From assembly GCA_019694835.1 (NCBI GenBank), contig JAIBBE010000026.1, positions 1 to 7,038 of the forward strand: 7,038 nt of DNA, in the 5' to 3' direction. Positions 1-5,784 of this stretch are shown here, in pieces (position 1 is the first letter of the stretch; each line of letters opens with the position of its first letter). Position numbers and translations under genes: made by a program. The notes beneath the pieces are model-generated. The model worked only from the letters and a program-made list of their open reading frames with translations, searched no databases and was not told the origin of the DNA. The stretch is from Fimbriimonadaceae bacterium (lineage in GTDB: Bacteria; Armatimonadota; Fimbriimonadia; Fimbriimonadales; Fimbriimonadaceae).

Positions 1-595
1 ACGCATGATCGTGACGTGGCTCAACGACTCCGGCATACGAGTTGGCGAACTATGCGGCCTTCATCATGCCGATCTGCACTTGCGGCCCAACCATGAGTGC
101 GGCGAGGAGAGGCTCGCCCATTTCCACGTCGTGAAGCGTTCAAACCCTAATCGTGCTAGGGCCAAACGCGGCCAGCCGGCCAGACTGGAAGATGCCGTTG
201 TCCGCGGCGGGAGCGTCCGCTACGCAAGCCCGGCGATGATCGAGACGTACTTGGAGTACCTCACCGACGAATACTTCAACGTGCGCGGATTGGCGACGAG
301 CAATCTCGTTCTTGTTCAACTTCAGAACGACGTCGGCACTCCGCTTTCAACGCACGGCGTGCGCCAAATGCTCGCGCGCGCTGGAAAGCGAGCCGGCGCT
401 GGGAAGGTGCGACCACACGCGTTTCGCCACACGTGGGCAACAGCATTGACCGAAGCAAGCGGGATGCCAGCGCTGACCGCGAAGGCTGGTGGTTGGTCAA
501 GCGCGAAAACGGTTGAGGAAACCTACCTTCACCTGACAGCCAGCCAGATCGTCAGCGAGTCCTTGAATCAGGTATGGAGCCGGAACGAAACATGA
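1..595 (+). CDS. tnpA: Tyrosine recombinase, TnpA-like (Tn554-type), 5' end cut by window
   Basis: C-terminal catalytic part of a phage-integrase-family tyrosine recombinase, which cuts and rejoins DNA through a covalent 3'-phosphotyrosine. Codon phase begins at base 2. The first ATG is at base 5 but the frame is open to the edge, and the usual N-terminal DNA-binding domain is missing, so the gene starts upstream. Numbering from the ATG at 5, catalytic residues are Arg12 (RVGEL), a likely hairpin Lys54, His138-x-x-Arg141 followed by His142, Trp164 in the second-His position (a known replacement), and nucleophile Tyr174 (ETYLHLT). About 196 residues are visible; Tn554 TnpA is about 361. It overlaps the next recombinase gene by an ATGA, and a TnpC-like gene follows. 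That gene order identifies it as TnpA of a Tn554-type trio rather than a lone phage integrase. The recombinase call is firm; the TnpA assignment rests on context. Confidence 0.88.
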   Translation, partial: RMIVTWLNDSGIRVGELCGLHHADLHLRPNHECGEERLAHFHVVKRSNPNRARAKRGQPARLEDAVVRGGSVRYASPAMIETYLEYLTDEYFNVRGLATSNLVLVQLQNDVGTPLSTHGVRQMLARAGKRAGAGKVRPHAFRHTWATALTEASGMPALTAKAGGWSSAKTVEETYLHLTASQIVSESLNQVWSRNET

Positions 596-2907
596 TTGAT
601 GGCAACAGTCTTCCCGTAGACGAAACGGCTCTGGTGGCGGCAACGATGCGGCTGCTGCGGATGTCTACCGTTGATGCATTCATGAAACTTTCGCCGCTTC
701 AGCGGTTTCAAGAACTGATCGCGGGACCAAATTTCCCTGAGTACCTGCGTGAGGAACCAATTAGGTTCGACGGCCGCGATCAGAATTACGGATACCTTTG
801 CGACATTCCGGGCTGTGAACTCACGGCATCGGGCAAGGTGTTCTGCGAAGCACATCGGCGCGAGCGGATCGCCGCGAAGAGAAACGGCCAATCGGAACCG
901 GATTGGCGACGACAAACTCTTCCCCGAAAGTCCCCAGAGCACTTTGACACATCGGGCGGCGGCATCGTCTCCCTTGCTGGACTGCCGCCGCTGGTCGCCG
1001 CAGAAATTCGTTACGCGCTATACGCCAACTCGACATCTCCGCGGCCAACAAAATGGAATCCAAGGTGGCTGCGCGGACTGGTTGACGGTCTGCAACGCCA
1101 GTGTGTCGCGTCGATCATGGAAATTGACAGCACCAGGCGGCCTCCTGGCCAGGGAAAGAAGAAGGCGCTAAAACGCTGGCCGCGGTATAGCGAGGTCTGC
1201 GACATGATCATCGCTCTGATGCAGACGCATTGCTCGCCGGTGCACGTAACCCGCGCCGAGAGCCGCGCATTGGGCTATATCGACCCGCTGCATTGGGGGT
1301 TCCGCCTCAAAGACCGTCGCTCGCCATTCGACCTGCGGGCTGTCACTCAGGATTGGCTGCGCACACTCACGTGGGATCTGATGGCAGCGATTTTCGACTC
1401 CCCGGATCGCCCAAGGACCGCAACAACATTAGAGAACCTTAGGCGCTGCTCCGTGACACTCAGCGCCTACCTGGAGTGGTCGGTTGCTGACCGGGGTGTC
1501 GACGCCACAGGACTATCCGAGGAGACTGGCCGGGCTTTTATCGCCGATCTGACTCGCCGGGCAGCGAATGGCGAGCCGCAACTCGGTCTCTACATGCCAG
1601 ATGGCCAACCGAGCATTGCCACCGAACTGAGCAAATCGCTGACTTTCAATGGACTTAGACGGCTCATGCGCTTCGCGCTGGACAGCGGCATCGCCGACGG
1701 GATTGGATTGCGACGCGACTTCATGCTTGCCTTCCCGGAAGGGAAGCAGCGACACTCGAAACGACCCAGGCCGTTGAGCGACGACGTATTCGAACACCTC
1801 ATCTCGCCTGCGAACATGAAGCTCCTCGCAGCCAGAGATCCCAATGACCTTGGCATTGAGGACATTTGGTTCATCCAAATCCGAGTAGGACGCCGGATCG
1901 GCGAAGTTGTCAATCTACGTTACGACTGCGTGAGCGAGCACCTGGGCCGCAAATACGCCTGGTTTGACATGACGAAGGTAAACCAGCTCGACTATGGCGT
2001 TCTCATTCCCGATGACGTGTTCTGGGTAATCGGGGAACGCCAGAAGAAGACTGCAGAAAGATACCGCCTCAAGCACGGGGTTGTCCCGACAGGAAAGACG
2101 ACCCAGAAGATCGCGCTGTTCCCCAGTACCACTCAGAATCCGCACTTCGTCAACGCGATAGCCATTGCGACCTTCCAGGCCCGATTCAAGCGATGGCTGG
2201 ACGAGATCGAACTACCAGGCCACGTCAGCCATCAGGCGCGGCACACCCTCGCAACGCGGCTCGTGGATGCCGGCGCTCCGATGGTCGTGGTCAAGCAACT
2301 ACTTGGCCATGTCTCCGAACGTATGTCGGAGCATTACACACTCATCTCGTCGTCGAAGATCGAGCCGTTTTTGCAGCAGGTTTGGGTTAAGGGGCCCGGA
2401 AGCCGCACACCCGGTGAACTGGTTCGAACTCCGGATTCCTCCAACGATTCCGCTATCCAGAACAAGCTGATTGACATCGCGGCGCTGCCTACCGAGGGCG
2501 GCCTCTGCACCTTCAAGCCTGTAGTCGGCGGTGCGGAATGCCCTTTGGGACGGCGCTGCAATGATTGCGAAGACTTCGTCCTCACCGGCGCTGATTACGC
2601 CTACTGGAAACGCCAAGAGGAACGGTGGGCGACCTACGCAGAGAACGCACCGGATGACTCCTCCCGGACCTACGTGTACAGCCTCTTTGAAAGTTCGTCG
2701 CTGGCGATCGCCGGACTTGAGAGGGCGCTATCAGCTCTGGGGCTCTTGGAGCAGGCCAAGAATGTCGATTTGCGGAATCCGTACCAAGACTTCTTTGACC
2801 CGATCTGGAACCAGGGCTGGCGGGCATCGGACCTAATGGAGCTCACCGGTCTTTCCCCCAAGGGCGAAGTCGCCCCGATCGAAGCCGAAGACGAGGGCGC
2901 TGCATGA
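592..2907 (+). CDS. tnpB: Large tyrosine recombinase, TnpB-like (Tn554-type)
   Basis: Second recombinase of a Tn554-type trio, 771 residues from the ATG at 592. I prefer this start because it forms an ATGA overlap with the upstream stop and has GGAG at 576-579. An in-frame ATG at 574 would add six residues but has no clear ribosome site. The catalytic domain lies near residues 400-600: Arg435 (RRIGEV), likely Lys462, His547-x-x-Arg550 then His551, His573 (LLGH) and nucleophile Tyr582 (EHYT). A C-terminal cysteine group (Cys639, Cys650, Cys656, Cys659) looks zinc-binding and resembles TnpB-family tails. A second possible zinc site lies near the N-terminus (Cys70, Cys75, Cys85, His88). It is longer than Tn554 TnpB (about 630 residues), mostly through N-terminal sequence. 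It presumably acts with TnpA and TnpC in excision and integration. Sampled GC is about 58%, lower than the methylase gene downstream of tnpC. Confidence 0.9.
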   Translation: MIDGNSLPVDETALVAATMRLLRMSTVDAFMKLSPLQRFQELIAGPNFPEYLREEPIRFDGRDQNYGYLCDIPGCELTASGKVFCEAHRRERIAAKRNGQSEPDWRRQTLPRKSPEHFDTSGGGIVSLAGLPPLVAAEIRYALYANSTSPRPTKWNPRWLRGLVDGLQRQCVASIMEIDSTRRPPGQGKKKALKRWPRYSEVCDMIIALMQTHCSPVHVTRAESRALGYIDPLHWGFRLKDRRSPFDLRAVTQDWLRTLTWDLMAAIFDSPDRPRTATTLENLRRCSVTLSAYLEWSVADRGVDATGLSEETGRAFIADLTRRAANGEPQLGLYMPDGQPSIATELSKSLTFNGLRRLMRFALDSGIADGIGLRRDFMLAFPEGKQRHSKRPRPLSDDVFEHLISPANMKLLAARDPNDLGIEDIWFIQIRVGRRIGEVVNLRYDCVSEHLGRKYAWFDMTKVNQLDYGVLIPDDVFWVIGERQKKTAERYRLKHGVVPTGKTTQKIALFPSTTQNPHFVNAIAIATFQARFKRWLDEIELPGHVSHQARHTLATRLVDAGAPMVVVKQLLGHVSERMSEHYTLISSSKIEPFLQQVWVKGPGSRTPGELVRTPDSSNDSAIQNKLIDIAALPTEGGLCTFKPVVGGAECPLGRRCNDCEDFVLTGADYAYWKRQEERWATYAENAPDDSSRTYVYSLFESSSLAIAGLERALSALGLLEQAKNVDLRNPYQDFFDPIWNQGWRASDLMELTGLSPKGEVAPIEAEDEGAA

Positions 2908-3476
2908 ACCAAAGGCCGGGACCACCACGCGCAGCAATTGATGCTCGCCAGAGGGACTCTCGGGCAAAGCTTGCAAGCGTTGAGCAAGCCTTGAAACGTC
3001 TGCTCAAGCAGAAGGTCTCCGAGATCGACAAGTCTCACCTAGCGGCCCTGGCAGGCTGCTCGCGGACATTCCTGTATCAGAACAAGGACGCCCGGAACCT
3101 CATCGCGCAAGCTGAGACCCGTATGAAGGCTTCAGCGCTAAAGGGCGTTCACGATTCCGATGCAGTCGAGGAAGCCAATTGGCGCGAGCGGGCGCTCTTC
3201 GCCGAGCAGCAGTTGCGTGAGATCCGCGCGAAGAACAACTCGTTGTCGCGAACCGTAGCCGATCTGCTCGGCCAGCTCCGCGACCCCGATGGGACATGGG
3301 TCGAAGATGACCGGGAACAGCTGCGACAGCAGAACGAGACGTTGCGTGCCGCCCTCGCCGAAGAGCGGCTCGCTCGTGCCGAAGCCGAGCGACGACTCGA
3401 AGCTTCTCGGTCAAATGTCCGGAACCTGCGGCAGAAGGAAGCCGACAAACTCCTCAATGGAATCAACCAAAGCTAG
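2904..3476 (+). CDS. tnpC: TnpC-like accessory protein (DUF6262-type), HTH plus coiled coil
   Basis: Third member of the trio, 190 residues. The start is an ATGA overlap with tnpB, with GAGGG at 2893-2897 six bases upstream. A basic N-terminus (residues 9-37) leads into a helix-turn-helix-like segment at about 40-67 (LAALAGCSRTFLY), as in DUF6262/TnpC-type proteins. The rest is charged helix: coiled-coil stretches at about 89-125 and 134-180, broken by a short Gly/Pro linker (RDPDGTW). No catalytic motif is visible. In Tn554, TnpC is not strictly required but influences transposition efficiency and insertion orientation. A similar DNA-binding or assembly role is inferred here. It is longer than Tn554 TnpC (about 125 residues) because of the extended coiled coil. 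It is the last gene of the recombination block, 59 bp before the methylase operon. Confidence 0.8.
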   Translation: MNQRPGPPRAAIDARQRDSRAKLASVEQALKRLLKQKVSEIDKSHLAALAGCSRTFLYQNKDARNLIAQAETRMKASALKGVHDSDAVEEANWRERALFAEQQLREIRAKNNSLSRTVADLLGQLRDPDGTWVEDDREQLRQQNETLRAALAEERLARAEAERRLEASRSNVRNLRQKEADKLLNGINQS

Positions 3477-3535
3477 CCGATGGGATGGGTTTTGACCTGC
3501 ACGTTTGTAGACTCAGGCACTAGGGGGTGAGGCAC
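3477..3535 (+). promoter_or_regulatory. Gap between tnpC and methylase operon; possible promoter and strong ribosome site
   Basis: This is the only real non-coding gap in the window. TTGACC at 3492-3497 resembles a -35 box and TAGACT at 3508-3513 fits the actinobacterial -10 pattern TAnnnT. They are only 10 bases apart, so they do not form a standard pair; the -10 could work alone. GGGGGTGA at 3523-3530 is close to the ideal Shine-Dalgarno GGAGGTGA and sits five bases before the GTG at 3536. I see no convincing hairpin-plus-T terminator after tnpC, so read-through from tnpABC into the restriction operon is possible. The ribosome site is well supported; the promoter is a guess. Confidence 0.4.
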
Positions 3536-4237
3536 GTGACGGAGACCAGCCCGGCTGGCGGGTCGGCGCTTTTTCAGCTCGACCCAGACGACCAGATCAA
3601 GCACCGCGACCGAGTCCGCGACCTGGCCGAGGTCTACACCCACCAACGTGAGGTCACCGCGATGCTCGACCTGGTGCCCGACATGTTCCCCAGCGAGGTC
3701 GATCCCGACAACCATGACAAGACGTTCCTCGAACCGGCGATGGGCCACGGAAATTTCCTGGTCGAGATCCTGCGCCGGAAGCTGACCACCGTGACCGTCG
3801 CCCGCTACGGCGCTGGCGAGGAGTACGAGCACCGGATGCTGCGCTGCCTGACGAGCATTTACGGCATCGACATCGACCCCGAGAACGTGGAGGACTCACG
3901 CCGACGGATGTACGCGGTGATCACCGCCCATGTCGGCGACCCGACTGGTCGGACCGACGGATTCTGGTCGGCCGTCGAGACCGTCCTCAGCACGAATCTG
4001 GTGCGCGCCGACACCCTGGTAGACGCCCAGGCGGTTGAGGTGATCTCCTACGAGCCTGCGGCCGGAGGGGGCTTCCTGCGTGAGTGGTCAACCCTGGAAG
4101 AGTCGTCGGCGGATTCGCAGCTGGACCTATTCGAGGCGCTGCCCGACGAGCCCCGCCGCGACGCGTCACCGGTGCATTACACGCAGCTCGCGGCGAACCC
4201 GAAACCGGTTGAGGTCAAGAGACGGGGGAAGAAATGA
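3536..4237 (+). CDS. Small SAM-binding DNA methyltransferase subunit lacking the NPPY motif
   Basis: 233 residues, resembling the N-terminal half of an N6-adenine methyltransferase. The start chosen is GTG at 3536, five bases after GGGGGTGA. An in-frame GTG at 3527 would lie inside that ribosome site and add three residues. A motif X-like segment (AEVYTH, residues 31-36, where relatives usually have a TP) precedes motif I, FLEPAMGHGNFL (64-75), which binds S-adenosylmethionine. Motif II-like YGIDIDPENV follows at 109-118, and a motif III-like NLVRADTL at 154-161. No [DNS]PP[YFW] catalytic motif IV follows and the protein ends in a basic tail, so it probably cannot methylate alone. It overlaps the Eco57I-type methylase gene by ATGA, so the two are probably made together and may form a heterodimer in which this chain binds SAM or supports folding. 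That role is inferred. Sampled GC is about 66%. Confidence 0.8.
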   Translation: MTETSPAGGSALFQLDPDDQIKHRDRVRDLAEVYTHQREVTAMLDLVPDMFPSEVDPDNHDKTFLEPAMGHGNFLVEILRRKLTTVTVARYGAGEEYEHRMLRCLTSIYGIDIDPENVEDSRRRMYAVITAHVGDPTGRTDGFWSAVETVLSTNLVRADTLVDAQAVEVISYEPAAGGGFLREWSTLEESSADSQLDLFEALPDEPRRDASPVHYTQLAANPKPVEVKRRGKK

Positions 4238-5784
4238 CTGGGGTTCTACACCGACGATTCGGCAACCACGTCCCCGACATCCTCGACTGTTTGGCGCAGC
4301 TCTCCAACGACGAGGTACCCACGCCGCCGAAGGTCGCGAGGGCGATGCTGGACCTACTGCCCGCGGAGGTGTGGACCAACCCGAACTACAAATGGTTGGA
4401 CCCCTTCTCGAAATCCGGCGTTTTTTTGCGAGAGATTGCCTCGCGCCTGCTTGAAGGGCTCGCATCCTGGGAGCCTGACTTCGACAAGCGGCGCGATCAC
4501 GTCTACCGCAGAATGATCTACGGGTGCGCGATCACGACCATGACCGGAATGATCGCGCGCCGCAGCCTTTACTGCTCGCGCGACGCGTCCTCTGACCTCT
4601 CCGTCGTCAAGTTCGAATCCCCCGACGGGAACCTGCCTTTCATTCCGACTGAACACGCTTTCGTCAATCAACGCTGCACCGTCTGCGGCGCCCCCGAAGG
4701 TCTTGAGCGCGAAGGGCGCGAGAACTACGCCTACGCGTTCATCCACGACACCTACCCGACTCAGGAGTTGAGCGACATGAAGTTCGACGTGATCGTGGGC
4801 AATCCGCCCTATCAAATCGACAGTGAGGGCAACTCCCGCACACGCCCCGTCTACCAATTGTTCGTCCAAAAGGCGATCAGCATGAACCCCCGCTACCTAG
4901 TCATGATCACGCCTTCCCGGTGGTTTACCGGCGGTCTGGCTCTCGATCAGTTCCGGACTGACATGCTGGCCGATCGTCATCTCGCCAAGATGGTGGATAA
5001 CCCCAAGTTGTTCGACTGCTTTCCTGGAGTCGAAATCAAAGGCGGCGTCAGCTATTTCCTATGGGACCGGGAGCACGACGGCGACTGCGAATTTTCAACC
5101 CGCATCGACGGGGAAATTGTATCTACCCTCACCCGCGACCTGCGCCACGGCAAGGGTGTACTGATCCGGAGCAACGCCGCCGAGGCGATATTGGCCAAGA
5201 TCGAGGCGAAGGGTGAGCCCTCTATTGCGTCGAAACTGTCCTCGCAGAAGCCGTTCGGCTTCCTCAGTAACTTCTCCGACTACCACCTAAAGCCTGAGAA
5301 GGATTCCGTCTTGCTGGTCAAGCGAGACCGGATGCCTGCCTATGTACACCCCGACCAGATCACCCACGGGCACCCCATGATCGACCCGATCAAGGTATTA
5401 ACCCCCGAAGCCGGTGACGGACACGGACGCATCCCGGCCATCGTGACCGGGAACCCTTTCGTAGTGTCCGGGAACAGCGTGTGCACCCAAACCTTCCTCG
5501 TCGCAGGAACTTTCGGCACTGAGTACACAGCGCAGCGTTTCGCTGCGTACCTTCGGACGAAGTTCGTCCGATTTCTCGTCCATCAGCGCAAGGTGTCACA
5601 ACACACGACTTCGGACACCTACGCATTTGTCCCCGATATACCTATGGACCGCGACTGGACCGACGCCGCGCTCTACGAGCGGTATGAACTTTCCGCCGAA
5701 GACATCGCCGTCATCGAGTCTCAGATCAGACCTATGAGCGCAACTGACGTCGTCGAGTCGGAGTGGGAGGACAGCGAGCAGTGA
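4234..5784 (+). CDS. Eco57I-type N6-adenine DNA methyltransferase (restriction-modification)
   Basis: 516 residues; the likely catalytic modification subunit, transferring methyl from SAM to adenine N6 in a specific site. ATG at 4234 overlaps the upstream stop (ATGA), with GGGGG at 4224-4228. Features in order: a motif X-like VPTPPKVARAML (28-39), motif I LDPFSKSGVFL (55-65), a region like motif II (IYGCAIT, 95-101), a Cys148-x2-Cys151 pair in an insertion, catalytic motif IV NPPYQ (190-194), then MITPSRWF (224-231) and GGVSYFLWDRE. The C-terminal half, about 300-500, has no motif I recognise and is the likely target-recognition region. The KSGVFLRE form of motif I and the SYFLWDR segment match, from memory, a methylase family often paired with GIY-YIG/helicase proteins. 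From about 4380 onward sampled GC is about 57%, against about 66% in both neighbouring genes. Its recognition sequence cannot be read from the protein. Confidence 0.9.
   Translation: MTGVLHRRFGNHVPDILDCLAQLSNDEVPTPPKVARAMLDLLPAEVWTNPNYKWLDPFSKSGVFLREIASRLLEGLASWEPDFDKRRDHVYRRMIYGCAITTMTGMIARRSLYCSRDASSDLSVVKFESPDGNLPFIPTEHAFVNQRCTVCGAPEGLEREGRENYAYAFIHDTYPTQELSDMKFDVIVGNPPYQIDSEGNSRTRPVYQLFVQKAISMNPRYLVMITPSRWFTGGLALDQFRTDMLADRHLAKMVDNPKLFDCFPGVEIKGGVSYFLWDREHDGDCEFSTRIDGEIVSTLTRDLRHGKGVLIRSNAAEAILAKIEAKGEPSIASKLSSQKPFGFLSNFSDYHLKPEKDSVLLVKRDRMPAYVHPDQITHGHPMIDPIKVLTPEAGDGHGRIPAIVTGNPFVVSGNSVCTQTFLVAGTFGTEYTAQRFAAYLRTKFVRFLVHQRKVSQHTTSDTYAFVPDIPMDRDWTDAALYERYELSAEDIAVIESQIRPMSATDVVESEWEDSEQ
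5531..5571. repeat. Two adjacent perfect inverted repeats inside the methylase gene
   Basis: CGCAGCG at 5531-5537 pairs with CGCTGCG at 5541-5547 across a three-base TTT loop. Five bases later, TCGGACGAA at 5553-5561 pairs with TTCGTCCGA at 5563-5571 around one central G. Both are perfect and coding (about residues 433-446 of the methylase). In RNA the first could form a short hairpin; the second is better seen as a near-perfect 19-bp palindrome in DNA. No function is established. Confidence 0.6.

Larger units (their letters stand above)
1..3476 (+). mobile_element. Tn554-type transposition module (tnpABC), ends not visible
   Basis: Two different catalytically complete tyrosine recombinases and a small HTH/coiled-coil protein lie in one direction with ATGA overlaps. 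This order (TnpA, TnpB, TnpC) is the hallmark of Tn554-family site-specific transposons. In that family, cargo genes lie downstream of tnpC in the same direction, as the restriction operon does here. The left end lies outside the window. No terminal repeat or attachment core could be assigned on the right, so the stated limits cover only the recombination genes and not the whole element. Confidence 0.7.

Noticed and set aside
1132..1153. CCTGGCCAGG palindrome (1144-1153) and a nearby CCAGG/CCTGG stem in tnpB
   Set aside because: Short, in the middle of coding sequence, not repeated elsewhere in the window, and no sign of an attachment or regulatory site.
2313..2331. CTCCGA/TCGGAG stem with 7-base loop near the catalytic Tyr codon of tnpB
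   Set aside because: A 6-bp stem with no T run after it, inside an essential coding motif; not a terminator and likely chance.
3527..3535. Upstream GTG at 3527 as start of the small methylase subunit
   Set aside because: It lies within the strong ribosome site GGGGGTGA (3523-3530), which is correctly spaced for the GTG at 3536.
3907..3912. GATGTA, identical to the core at which Tn554 inserts
   Set aside because: A single 6-mer inside the small methylase gene with no flanking similarity or gene disruption; expected by chance in a window of this size.
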